From assembly GCA_951230915.1 (NCBI GenBank), contig OX579641.1, positions 1,736,001 to 1,800,000 on the forward strand: a stretch of 64,000 nucleotides of DNA. The letters run 5' to 3'. The DNA is from Antitrichia curtipendula. Taxonomy: Eukaryota; Streptophyta; Bryopsida; Hypnales; Leucodontaceae. Positions 1-10,815 of this stretch are shown here, in pieces (within the stretch, counting starts at the first letter, position 1; every line of letters starts with the position of its first letter). A program made the position numbers and the translations under genes. The notes below the pieces were generated by a model. The model was not told the origin of the DNA. It worked only from the letters and a program-made list of their open reading frames with translations, and did not search any database.

Positions 1-28
1 TGAAAACATAGTCTCTGACCTTTAGGGG
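1..28 (+). mobile_element. Right end of a TTAA-flanked piggyBac-like MITE, cut by the window start
   Basis: The first bases match the right terminus of the element family described at 39924-40858 (a gaaaacatagtc motif followed by CCTTTAGGGG). The flanking tetramer is TTGA, one change from the usual TTAA. Most of the element lies outside the window. Confidence 0.6.
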
Positions 29-66
29 TTGATTTGGCTGTGGCAATTATTGCACATGGCACATTA

Positions 67-492
67 TGGTAGAACCACCCATAGTCGACCACTTAAGCAA
101 TTCTGCATATGTTCTGGAGTAGTAGAATGCAATGTGAATTTACAACCTTGTAGGAAGATAGAAATGATGGGCATTGCCAAGTCTTCATGGATTTTTTTTC
201 CTTAAATTGAATTTACTATGAATTTTGAAAGCCAAAAGGTGGCCTCAACCCATACCCAAGATATAGAGTCTTCCAATTTCGACCATTTCACTACTATTTT
301 CCCACTCACTGCCTCCTACTTCCTTGCTCACTAAATCAGGACATGTGTCACGACTTTATAGTGCCAACCTTGCAAAAAGAGAAAAAAATCACATTCCAAA
401 CTATAGTTGGAATCTGTACCAGCCTTGGTTGGAAATAGTTGCACCCTACAGGTTGGTTATTTATGTCCGGTTGGTAATGGGTGGTTCTACCA
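67..492. mobile_element. MITE with a perfect 16-bp terminal inverted repeat, TA-flanked
   Basis: The left end reads TGGTAGAACCACCCAT at 67-82 and its exact reverse complement closes the element at 477-492. A TA dinucleotide lies on each side (65-66 and 493-494), as expected for a Tc1/mariner-type (Stowaway-like) insertion, although the boundary could be shifted by a base or two. There is no coding capacity. It appears to sit in the tail of the gcacactagtctat repeat family found at 20.5-28.3 kb. Confidence 0.7.
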
Positions 493-494
493 TA

Positions 495-1080
495 TAGTCA
501 TAGTGATGGGAAACATTCGATCACTATTCCTATCCCTATTGCCCCTTGGCAAGTGGCAACAGGGCTCATCCCTTTGTCATTGAATTGGGCTTTAACATGA
601 GTACTCCACTTTGGTCGCACTCGACCATCATGTACGGTGCCATCATGTACAGAGATTGATAGAATTCCATAATTACTTTGTATTATCACTTTTTCTGCTG
701 TGATGTCAACTTGCTCTGCAGCCGATCACTGTTATTGGAATGCCGCTGGAGGACTTGAAGTCTGGACTGAAAACAGAAGTACTGAATATGATAAAGAATA
801 AGTAAATATGTGTATAGACTTGGACTCCTCCAGAGATTTGAATGCTCCCGCCGCGTTGATTTTTCTGAGCATATTAAGGTGAAGGTACCCATAAGCAATC
901 AAATAAGCAATTTCGGACATGGTCTCGAGTGGTGCAACACACAGCAATATTTTTCAGAGGTGCATTGATAGATGACGGGGCTTGTTAAAAAATTGGTTAA
1001 TTTATCGCTTGAACTGAAATTACTATGGATTTTGGGAGGCAAAAAGTGTTGCAGATCCACAGACAATCACTAGATGCTTC
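495..1080. other. AT-rich intergenic DNA, nothing recognised
   Basis: Open frames here are short, lack codon bias and have no recognisable motif. No RNA gene or repeat boundary is visible. Confidence 0.6.
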
Positions 1081-1082
1081 TA

Positions 1083-1522
1083 AGGTAAACCAGCCCATTA
1101 CGGTCAGATGACCCATAGTGGACATCTTATGATCCCATGATGATTTTTCAGATCACAATCAATATCTAACCTGACACTATGGAGTGATTAGTGACCTCAT
1201 TAGGAACACCCAATTTTACAGTGTAAATCATTGTAGGAAGTGATTTTTCATAGCATTCCACATTAGATATTATTGTGATTACTTTAGGTGATTAAGATGA
1301 GCATATTGGATACACTTTTTGTTGGTTATTGGGCAGCTTGTACATCATGTTGGGAAGCTCACTTCAAAAATACATAACTAATTCACACTTTGTCTGGAAA
1401 ATAAAATTTCAATTGCTCTCACTATTCCTCATACTTATCTTTGAGTGAGAGAAAATTTGAAAATTTTCAGCAATGGCATGAGAGCAGACTCAAAATTATG
1501 ACCACAATGGGCTGGTTTACCT
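1083..1522. mobile_element. TA-flanked MITE with AGGTAAACC ends
   Basis: The left end AGGTAAACCAGCCCATT (from 1083) is matched by its reverse complement ending at 1522. The two ends differ at about two of the first 23 positions. TA lies at 1081-1082 and 1523-1524. The 440-bp interior is non-coding. Related copies are at 12350-12860, 15627-16055 and 37634-38088. The TA target and small size point to a Tc1/mariner-derived MITE; the superfamily is inferred. Confidence 0.75.
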
Positions 1523-1524
1523 TA

Positions 1525-3988
1525 ATTCCAATCTTAGCCAAGCTACTTTCCTACTCACTACTTCCTGCTTTTTGGCTCACCACTTTGGGACATGTCTCAT
1601 GACCTATTAGTTGGAACGCATTTCAAGGCTTGGTTTACAGGTTGCACATGGGTACCTCTACCTTAGTACATGTTTTGAAGTCTAGTGGGCTTCAAAATTG
1701 ATTTTTTGTATTAAAATTCTAATGGTATTTGAAGTTAGGGGAACAAATTCTCTCTAGCAACAATGTTGAATTAAGAGGCATCTGTCTAGCTTCAAATGCT
1801 ACTTTTCAAGCTTTACAACAAATAAAAGTAGGCGCCAACTTTTTTTCTTAGAAAAATATTGCAAGCACAAGAATTGCAAGCTTAAGAAACCCTATAGAAT
1901 TGACAATTGAAGCTAATGATTGACTAAAACTTGCAAGCCACAAACTACAACAATTCAAGCAAGAAAACCAAACAACAATGTAGAATTCATGACTTCAAGG
2001 TTTAAAGAACAATGCTTACATGAATATAATTGCCATAGTTGAATACTTGCTCGGGTACTTGCTATAGTTGAATACGACAATTTGTCAATTGTCATGGATG
2101 ATTCATGAAAAACATGACTAGCATGAAAATGAAGTATAGGAAAACAAAAAAATATGTGGAAAACAAAAAATAAAGCAATTTACAATACTATCTTCAAGGT
2201 ACAACAATTGTGTGGTGATTAAACAACGATATTGAAGTCCAACAACCAAAATCGGTAGACCAAATTCTCTCACACTAAAAACCATCAATAGTACAAAGTT
2301 GTTAGAGAAGTAGATGAAAGGAGTGTCTCAAATGCATAAAACCCTACCAACAAAGCGTGGATAAATCACAATTGTTCACAAAAGTGGTGCCAATAATGTG
2401 GGTAAAAGAAGAAGCTCACTCTTGCACCTAGCAACAAGAAGAGCCTCACAATTAAAAGATAGATGGATCCCACCATCAGATGACTATTAAATTTTTGATG
2501 ATAAAAAATTAAAATTGTTCCTTTATTTTCCATTGGTGAGAGAACCTAACCTTGTGATGTCAAATATTGATTTGTTTTATTTGCCAATAAACAAATCGGT
2601 GGCTCCCACATGCTTGTGAAAATGGATTCATTGGTGACACTTAGGATTGCAATGCTAAAGGATTTCTAAAATTGTGGTAAAGGGTAGGTGGCTAATGCAA
2701 ATGGAAGGGTCTAGTCAATGTTGGAATTGGGTGATAGATGGCATTGGATTGTTCTAGATACCTTAATGTCAACAATTGGAGAGCACACAAATAACATTAA
2801 TATTGGAGGGAAAGAAATCATATATGGCTTTCCATGCATAAAAAGAAATCTTATGTAGATCAACTCCTTTTTTGGCACCATAGGTCCAATTTGCACTATT
2901 TCAAAATAAATCTCTACTTTTCACAAGATAAAAGTAGTCTTTTATTGCCACAGATTTCCCACATTTAATTTAAAATGTGGTTGAAGCTGCCAAATTTAGA
3001 TGAAAAAGCATATAAATATACTTGGAAAGTATTTATTGGTCCCAAAAATGAATGAATATAGAAATATAGTGCTTCTTCAAATTTTAAGTGACCACCATCT
3101 CGGCACTTTCTAAAAAAGTTTAAAAAAAAGTCCGTGTGTAGATTACATTGGTTTGCCACTAGCATCAAATCGGAGGGAAGCTCCACTCATAGCATTCCAA
3201 TGAGGTTATGTGGAGTGAATGTGGAACAGGAATAGACAAAAGTATTAATCTTTTTAATCTTTTCTTTATAGAGGTAAAAGTGCTTTGAAATTTTGTCACT
3301 CCATTTAGTGACACTTGAATTTTAAAATAAATTATGATTGCAATTTTAGAATAAAAAATTAAACAATTTCAAATCAAATGTGACATGAATTTCAAAAATA
3401 AGGTCATTTCAACCCATCCAAAATTGTTCTTATTAACCTTGTAGTCATAGTCAAATTTAAAACATCATGAAAATAAATAAATAAAAAATCTCAAATGTTT
3501 GTGAATAGTCACTAAATCAAGAAAATATATATGAAAGGATTTTGAAGTTCAAATTAATGGTTATCATCTCGCCTTTTCATGGTTAAATTAAGGACCTCTT
3601 TGCACTAAAAGGGAGAGGTTAAGGAGAGTAAATTTTGAGCCAATGAAAACTTCAAAGCTTGAGAAGACCAAGGCATGTAACTTCGCTTTTAAAATTTTCA
3701 GACCAAAGGAGAGAATGATGTAGCCAATATTTTTGTCCTCTATGGCTAATATAAAAGTCTACAAATCTTGAGCCCTCTACAATATAAGTTGAGCCACCTA
3801 GAGAGGTGAGCTTGAAGCAAATTCCAATATCCCTTGAGCCAAAACATGCTTATAGCGGGACTTATAGCCAATTATTATAAATTACCCTTGTTTAGAAACA
3901 ATTCTAAAACTCTAAATAAGATACTTTGTGACCTCCTCTCATTTTACATTTTTTCATTTGAAAAGCATGGTCTCCAAAGGCCGACTTT
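1525..3988. other. AT-rich intergenic DNA without a gene
   Basis: About 2.4 kb of low-complexity AT-rich sequence. Open frames of 60-73 codons on the minus strand (2711-2896, 2965-3186) have no ATG-anchored conserved motif, no G+C rise and no splice context, so they are taken as chance. No repeat boundary was recognised. Confidence 0.5.
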
Positions 3989-3989
3989 A

Positions 3990-5271
3990 AGATGGGAGGT
4001 TCTTAAAGTGCTTAGGCTTTAAATCGTCCACCATCTCAAATGTATACTAATTGTACATGTTTCTTTTTCGTTGTACCAACAATGTACAAATTATATATAT
4101 TTGAGGAGGTGGGTGATTTTAGAGCCCTATGCCATTTCAACTTCAAAACTTCATAACTAATTCTACAAAGCTTCAAAAAATATGAAACAACTTGAGTTTA
4201 GAATGCCGATTTCATTTGTCTTTCAAGGAAGAATTACTTAAAAAATATTTGAAAATTTTCATCTCCCCATATTCAACTTTGGCTCTTAACCCTAGACTGC
4301 CCGTGGCCATTTTGGGTAAAAAAACATCCTGGCTTTTGAAGTGCTATAAATCTAAATGTGACTAAGTAATAAAGATCTTAACCGTACAATCATGTAGTAC
4401 AGATGTTGTAGATGTCATGGATCAAATTTGAAGTCATTTGACCGTGTAGATTGCAAGATTATAATGTTTTAGTGTTGAAAAAGAATGCTGAAATTTTCCT
4501 AAAAACACATTTAGAGGCCAAATTTGATTTCTAAACCTAACCAAATGAAAAAACTTTAAGCTACAAAGTGATTCAAAACCAGGATACAAACACATTGGTG
4601 AAAGAAAATATCATTCAATTGACTCAATGTGTTTGCAAAATGGCTTGCAAATGTCAAAAATAGGCAAGAAAAGTTGCAAAAAACACATCTAGGGCTGAAC
4701 CTCCTTCTACTAAAATGCTTCTCAGTCATTCATAAATTCTTGGATTGATATGAAAATTTAGCCACACAAACTAGACTAGTATGCGCAACTTTTACAATTT
4801 TTATTTATTGAAAACGGACATTTTATGAAGAAGATACAAGCCGTCGAAGTTCACTATAGTCCATAAATGGCGGGATTTTGAATTTTGAATTGCTCCCAAA
4901 CATTCAAAACAACTTGGATTGACAAGAAAATTTCACCACAATAACTAGAATTCAAAGGAAATACAACCCAACAAATTTTTATTGAAATCAAACATTGGAT
5001 GAAGGAGATACAAGACCCCGAAGTTGCAGCCATGAAGTGCACTTTGGTGAATCAAATTGAGCCTGTGAACTTTGATTGGCTTCCAGAAAATCATTACCTC
5101 TTGGATTGATCTGAAAATTTTCCCACACAAACTAGAAGAAAAGGCGCAACTTTCCCAACAAATTTTATTGAATTTGGACATCGGATGCAAAAGTTACAGT
5201 ACTTTGAATTTAACTTAAAACTATGTGAGGACACTTTTTGTCCTCTTGGACGTTTTATGGACGTCCTCCCT
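3990..5271. mobile_element. Long TA-flanked element (1.28 kb) related to the 330-bp MITEs at 15071 and 49685
   Basis: The left end AGATGGGAGGTTCTTAAAG and the right end (reverse complement AGGGAGGACGTCCATAAAA) are imperfect inverted repeats flanked by TA. The first 300 bp, including a hairpin built on a tcaaatgtaca core near 4038-4105, align by eye with the shorter MITEs at 15071-15398 and 49685-50011. The extra interior holds a three-copy tandem repeat (4735-5180). No long ORF is present, so it is not an autonomous element. Confidence 0.55.
4735..5180. repeat. Three diverged tandem copies of about 180 bp
   Basis: The phrase ttggattgatatgaaaattt followed by ccacacaaactaga recurs at about 4740, 4914 and 5101, followed each time by an aacaaatttttattgaa-like phrase and a gga(c/t)at(t/c)ggatg-like phrase. 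Spacing is 174 and 187 bp. The copies are strongly diverged and non-coding. Confidence 0.6.
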
Positions 5272-5273
5272 TA

Positions 5274-6089
5274 CAAAGACAAGCCATGAACCTGGTGAGT
5301 GTAAAGAGGGTATAAGTCTGGTGTTGGTCCCCGTCCACACCTACATCTGAGAGAACACATGAACACTCTACGAGTGCTCGGTGTCAGAGATAGCTGTACT
5401 ACTACCAACGTGCATGTGTAAATATAAAACAGTCTAACAGGGACCAGGATAGCGGAATAGAAAAACATAAAGTAGAGATGCAACCCAAAAGGGGTTAAGG
5501 GCCCATGCAGGGAATTTTTTTCAATTGCTTTTGGCAGAGGATCTCAGTGGATTGATGAAGTCAATCAGTAAATACATCCTCGAATGTGAACAAGAACTGT
5601 AGAACTTAAACAGAACATGATCCAAAATGGAACCATGTACTGTACATTCGTCCAAGATGTAGCAATCACCATCTCAAGATTAGGAAGCATTAATTCAGCA
5701 AACGCATCCGGCTTCTGAAAGGAAGAAAGTTTATTGGCAAATTTTCAGCTCTGGTGTGACCGCAAGGCATGTCTGGAGTGGCAATTCCCTCTCAAACTGT
5801 ATCTCAATTCATTTCTAAAATCGAATGAAGGAGCCCATCTTCGCAATCATCAGTCACAAAATTATCCTGTCACAAGATGAATACACAATGTCAATGCAAG
5901 AGAGTTTTGCTGTTGTGGCATGTTTCAAATAGTTAAGGAGAGGGAGAGGGAGATTGAGATCGATAATGCTCACGGTTTGCCTTGTGCAAACTTTCAATAG
6001 GGTGAGTCTGAAGGAGAAACTTCATGGGTCTAGTAGTGAGAGAAATCTAAGAGAAGTCTAAGAAAAATCTCTATTACTACCAATTGGTA
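5274..6089. other. Intergenic DNA, nothing recognised
   Basis: Mixed-composition sequence with no convincing ORF. A GGGGTTAA motif at 5491-5498 resembles the end of the TTAA element family, but no matching left end was found. Confidence 0.5.
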
Positions 6090-6093
6090 TTAA

Positions 6094-6313
6094 CCCCTTA
6101 AAGCCTCAATCCTTTTTTGATATTTTGCACATTTTTGCTTATATCTTTGTACAAAAATATAATTTGTTGGAATTTCATGAAATTGGTCATTAAGAAAGTC
6201 GTCTTTTCAAGATTCAAGTGTTACATTGGATGAATGAGAATTTGGTTGGACGAAACGACGCATGTAAGCCCTCTGTTCATCATCTTGAAAATGGACGTCA
6301 AAGCGCTTAAGGG
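6094..6313. mobile_element. Short TTAA-flanked piggyBac-like MITE (220 bp)
   Basis: TTAA at 6090-6093 precedes CCCCTTAAAG, and CGCTTAAGGG followed by TTAA (6314-6317) closes the element. The ends are imperfect inverted repeats of the same type as the 0.9-kb family. The interior is unrelated to the long elements and non-coding. Confidence 0.6.
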
Positions 6314-6317
6314 TTAA

Positions 6318-7290
6318 CTTAGTGAGTGCAGATCCACCTAACATAATCTAAATGCATGAGACTTTTACTGCCGTAGCATGTTTTGATTGGTTAAGAAGTC
6401 AAATGGCTCAACTCTCCTACATTGACAATATGTCCAGTAATTGCAAAGCAGGCCAAGTCATAAGAATAATAACAGGTCAATACCAACCTTGCCGCTTGCA
6501 GCTCGGTAGGTCTTAACCGGCAATTATTCTTCATAACTTGGTCTCTTCGCAATTCCCTAGTCCATGCATTCCTCGTTTCTACATAAACCCACACAAACCC
6601 AAACTCATTCGTCGGACACCTTGAAGGCACCGTGGCGTTCCAGGGCTACCTAGTGTGGGTCATAAAAGGAAGTCTTGGCACATGGGCGGACGACAGCGAG
6701 TGCAGCCAAGGGCGTTGAGTAGGCGAACCAAAATGGGTGGAAACATACAAGAAGGCTTCTTATGAGCGAGCTGCACTCACTCACTCAACAACCCCCTTCA
6801 AGTGCCGATCGAGATCTTATTGCCTCCGCATTGAAGTGAGCACTGAGCAGCTGTGACATACACACACAAGTTTAGACCTGTAGCTTGAAGCTGGAGATCG
6901 AGTTTGAGAGCCTCCAGCTGATAAGTGAGTATATAGTGGGTGCAGCTAGCTAGCTAGCTATTCATAAGTTCCATGAAGTAATAAGGTCTAGCCATCACCC
7001 AGCCAATCAATCTTCAATAACTGCATCCACCAGAGCGAGACCAGCTAGACTCGCTCTGGAAACGTCCTGCAGACGCTTTTGTTACGTCACAACAGCTCCA
7101 TGGCTATGGAGACGTCGCTGTGGCAATGACCACCAAACCTGAGTGCATTCATGAACAGCAGCTTCGATCTTCAATCTCTAGCTATTCACCAGCTAGCCAG
7201 CTCTTAGCTTCTGTGGTGAGCTTCGACCTTCCACCAACGTAGGAGTTGTCGCGGGGGGAAGGTGCAGCTCAGTTCCTTCGCAAATTGCAG
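6318..7290 (+). promoter_or_regulatory. Upstream region of the KCS gene
   Basis: The roughly 970 bp before the repeated leader rises in G+C toward the gene. It contains a run of gctagctagcta at about 6945-6960, a perfect inverted repeat at 7030-7059 and a TTACGTCAC (bZIP/TGACG-type) site at 7081-7089. No TATA box could be assigned with certainty. Promoter function is inferred from position only. Confidence 0.4.
7030..7059. promoter_or_regulatory. Perfect 10-bp inverted repeat with a 10-nt loop upstream of KCS
   Basis: CCAGAGCGAG at 7030-7039 is followed by ten bases and then its exact reverse complement at 7050-7059. It could be a dimeric protein-binding site or, if transcribed, a leader hairpin. 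No known motif is matched. Confidence 0.4.
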
Positions 7291-7854
7291 ATTAGTAACA
7301 AGGTGCAATTTTTGTGTATGAAATTTTCGATCGGACTGTGCTGGTTCCATACTAAGGATCTCCTTTCATTGTTCGCTGCAAAGTTTTGGATATCGGGAAT
7401 GCCGTGGTAGAGTCGGTGTTGAATTTGTGATAAGAAAATTGCAGAATTAATATTAGCAGAGGTGCGTTTTAGTGTATGAGTTTATACCTGCAGTTTCGAT
7501 CTTACAATACGTGTTCTTTCAATAGTACGTACGGCTCTCATATCATTCTATGTGTGCTGCTGGTTTTGAATACCAGCAATGCCGTGGTAGAGTCGGTGAT
7601 GTATTGTGATAAGAGAATTGAGGGGCGGTTGCAGGACATTAACAAGGTGCGCGTTTTGTGTACGAAATTCTAGCTGCAGTTTCGATTTTACAGTATTTGG
7701 TTTGATAGAACTTAGTAAGGTTCTTGTTTCTATGTGTGCCGCAAGTATTGAATACCCGCAATGCTGAAGCGTGGCCGGTGGTGAATGTGTTCACTGGTGC
7801 CGTGCGTGACACAAGAGAATTTCGGGTTGGGTTAAGTTTGCGGGACTGGAACAG
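7291..7854 (+). repeat. Tandemly repeated 5' leader of KCS (three units with splice-like junctions)
   Basis: Three diverged units precede the coding sequence. Each begins at a GGTGC(A/G) box after an ACAAG- or CAGAG-like end (7303, 7462, 7647). Each carries (g)aatgccgtggtagagtcggtg or a variant (about 7395, 7576, 7756) and ends near TTGCAG. Between TTGCAG and the next GGTGC lie 12-17 nt blocks (7291-7302, 7445-7461, 7635-7646), with a fourth related block at 7844-7854 whose AG is changed to GG. The layout reads like duplicated 5'-UTR introns with micro-exons. Splicing is inferred, not shown. Confidence 0.55.
7476..7673 (+). other. Possible upstream ORF (65 codons) in the KCS leader
   Basis: An ATG-initiated frame of 65 codons spans the second leader unit. 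It would act as an upstream ORF only if the unit is retained in mRNA. The peptide shows no known motif. A 30-codon ATG frame also starts in the first unit at about 7318. Confidence 0.2.
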
Positions 7855-7889
7855 TGTTGGATGGTTTGAGGCTGATCGAATTGGAAGAA

Positions 7890-10270
7890 ATGCAAACAGA
7901 CCGAATGGCGGGGACGTACAAGATCGTGACGATGTCGAGAGATGCGGAATTGGCAGAGAAGGTGGCGCTCCTGCACAGCTTGCGAACCAGCAGCATCGCC
8001 GTCATGCTTCCCGATTTCCTGTCCAGCGTGAATCTCAAGTACGTGAAGCTCGGGTACCACTACCTCATCACGCACGCCATGGTGTTGATGGCCATCCCGG
8101 TGCTTTTCATCACCCTCGCCGAGCTCAGCTGGTTCCGCGTCGGGTGGAACGACATTCTCCAGCTCTGGGAAAATCTGCATTTCAACCTCGTAAGTGGTCA
8201 AGTCCAGAACTCATAGCACTGCAATGAAACATAAAATCACCTAGTGCGTGACTTCAGTTCACGTACTGCGTGGACCCACCTTCGATTATGTGGGTCGTAT
8301 TTGAAGCACAGAATCTGCTGGCCACGTTACAAATATTCCTGATTCCAGAGTTTCGAACCCTGTATTTGCCTACTGGTTCTGTGATTTTGTCTCAATCTCC
8401 ATTGAGTGAAAGAACGCTCTAATTGACGCTGAGACAGAAAGCGAGGACGCCGTTCTGAAGTCGTAATTATGTTCGTCGCCAATCAGTTGCCGTGACGCGA
8501 GAATTGCGAATCAAGCAGGCTAGGGAGGATTTGTGCGGGGAATTTGAAAATGTAGATGTCTGTAATGTGGTGGTGTGCAGGTGAGTGCATTGGCGTGCTC
8601 GGGCATGAGCGTGTGCGTCGTAACTCTCTACGTGATGATGCGTCCGCGTCCCGTTTTCCTGGTGGACTTCGCATGCCACAAGCCGGAGGACACGCGCCAA
8701 TGCTCCAACGAGCGCTTCTTGCAGGCGTGCGAGATGACGGAAGCTTTCAGCGAGGAGAGCATGGCATTTCAGCGGAAGGTCACGAGGCGCTCGGGTCTGG
8801 GCGATCAAGCTTACCTCCCCGCGTCCATCATCAACGACGTCACGCCGGTGAAGAAAGGGTGCAAGCCCAACATGCGGCAGGCGCGGGAGGAGGCCGAGCA
8901 GGTCATGTTCGGCGCCCTGGATGAGCTTTTCGAGAAGACGGGCGTGAAGCCCAAGGACGTGGGCGTGCTGGTGGTGAATTGCAGCTTGTTCAATCCCACG
9001 CCGTCGCTCTCGTCCATGATCATTAACCACTATAAGATGCGGGGGAATATCAAGAGCATCAACCTCGCAGGCATGGGGTGCAGCGCCGGGATCATCTCCA
9101 TCGACATTGCACGAGACCTCCTGCAGGTATGGGTCCAGCTCGATCATGTTTTGTTAGCCAGTTTTGAGTAGATCATGTGGCGACTTTCTTTTCCCAATTT
9201 CTGTTCAATCTTCGATCAGCGCATGGCATTCTTCACTGACTCTGGTGATGTAAAGTTTGGCCCTGTTCGAATTGGAGCTTTCAACCAATCGAAGCTTTCC
9301 AGTTTAAACCCATGAAAAATTTGGGTCACTGCTGTGTAGGTGCACCGGAACACGTACGCGGTGGTGGTGAGCACGGAGAACATAACCTTAAATTGGTACT
9401 TCGGCAACGACCGATCCATGCTGTTGCAGAACTGCATCTTCCGCATGGGAGGCGCAGCGATTCTGCTCTCGAACCGGGGACGCGAGCGGTGGCGGTCCAA
9501 GTACGAGCTCATGCACACGGTGCGAACACACAAGGGCGCGGACGACAAAAGCTATGCGTGCGTGTACCAGCAGCAGGACGAATACCAGAACGTGGGCGTC
9601 GCGCTCTCGAAAGACCTCATGGGCGTCGCAGGCGACGCACTCAAAACCAACATCACCACGCTCGGGCCGCTCATCCTCCCGCTCTCGGAGCAGCTGCTTT
9701 TCTTCGCCAACCTCGTCGCGCGAAAATGCCTCAAATTCAAAATGAAAGCCTACATCCCGGATTTCAAGCTCGCGTGCGAGCACTTCTGCATCCACGCCGG
9801 CGGTCGCGCCGTGCTCGACGAGCTGGAGAAGAATCTCGAACTCACAGAATGGCACATGGAGCCCTCGCGAATGACTCTCCACAGGTAAGCCATCTCGCAT
9901 CCGCCAGTCACCAGCTCATTGCAAAAAAACAAATAAAACATCTGTTCACAAAGCATCATAAACCCATCATTAAAGGGCAACATGCGTCAATTGTATCCAT
10001 CTTCATTGAGTCATTGACCAAACTCTCGAATTCCAATTAAGCAGGTTCGGCAACACGTCCAGCAGCTCCTTGTGGTACGAGCTGGCGTACATGGAAGCCA
10101 AGGAGCGCGTGAAGCGCGGCGACCGCGTGTGGCAAATCGCCTTCGGCTCGGGCTTCAAGTGCAACAGCGCGGTGTGGCGCGCGCTTCGCACCGTGAAGCG
10201 GCCGTCACGCAACCCGTGGCTGGATTGCATTCACAAGTACCCTGTCCACGCTTTCACTGCCGTTTCGTAA
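7890..10270 (+). CDS. KCS: 3-ketoacyl-CoA synthase (very-long-chain fatty-acid elongase, FAE1/CUT1 type)
   Basis: The enzyme condenses malonyl-CoA with a long-chain acyl-CoA, the first and chain-length-determining step of the ER fatty-acid elongase that supplies cuticular waxes and sphingolipids. Exons are 7890-8189, 8581-9126, 9340-9884 and 10045-10270 (538 aa), all GT-AG with frame kept. Two N-terminal membrane segments lie at about residues 65-90 and 101-120. They are followed by the FAE1/CUT1 domain with [12 protein letters not shown] and the nucleophile Cys267 in GMGCSAG. His434 lies in IHAGG and Asn467 in FGNTSSSS. The Cys-His-Asn spacing (167 and 33) is nearly that of FAE1. The start is the first ATG after an in-frame stop; a second Met lies five codons on. 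Three introns is more than usual for angiosperm KCS genes. The paralogue number cannot be assigned. Confidence 0.95.
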
Positions 10271-10734
10271 CGAAACCTGTGATCACCATCGCTGGCTGTC
10301 AATTGCAAGCCTAAACCACAACTAATTAAGCTTCCACCCACCTCTCCATATTCCTGCTCCATGTAGAGTATCCAATTCTTGTTGCAAGCTACTGGAGAGC
10401 GAGCTCCCTGGCCGAGAATTCTTGCCAAGGTTAAGATCATGGAAGTCGTGAGCCATTACGCATTTGAAGTGTATAAGTCTTAGGTTCTGGTGGTAAATGC
10501 CATTGAGCTCAGTATCATAGAAGTGTAGATGAGAACTCGCAAGGTTCACGAACAATTGATGGCATCTCCTGTATGGAGCGCTTTCCCAGGTAGCTAGAGG
10601 ATGCTGCCTCTTGTGTCAAATATTCTGTACTATTCGATGATTCTTTGTTGAATATGGAAAGGAAGTCTAAGGTAAGCCACCGCCTATTATGGCTGGCCAG
10701 TGGCCACCATTTCTGATTGCATCTCTTGGAGGGT
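10271..10734 (+). other. KCS 3' flank
   Basis: This stretch probably includes the KCS 3' UTR. No canonical poly(A) signal was fixed. Minus-strand frames here (for example 10322-10555) are not gene-like. Confidence 0.4.
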
Positions 10735-10738
10735 TTAA

Positions 10739-10811
10739 CCCCAAAAGGACGGAGCCCATGACCGTGTAGTCAAATTTGCATACGTTGAACGGACACTTGG
10801 TCCTTTAGGGG
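10739..10811. mobile_element. Minimal TTAA-flanked piggyBac-like MITE (73 bp)
   Basis: TTAA (10735-10738) CCCCAAAAGGACGG opens the element and GGTCCTTTAGGGG TTAA (10812-10815) closes it. It consists of little more than two inverted ends of the 0.9-kb family, so it is either an extreme deletion derivative or a solo terminus pair. Confidence 0.65.
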
Positions 10812-10815
10812 TTAA

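Noticed and set aside
7791..8201. 136-codon minus-strand ORF over KCS exon 1
   Set aside because: It is the antisense shadow of a G+C-rich exon whose sense frame is clearly KCS.
8467..9147. 226-codon minus-strand ORF over KCS exon 2
   Set aside because: Antisense shadow. The sense frame carries the catalytic cysteine and conserved KCS motifs.
9312..10040. 242-codon plus-strand frame over KCS exon 3
   Set aside because: It is out of frame with KCS, arginine/histidine-rich as expected from a shifted G+C-rich exon, and without domains.
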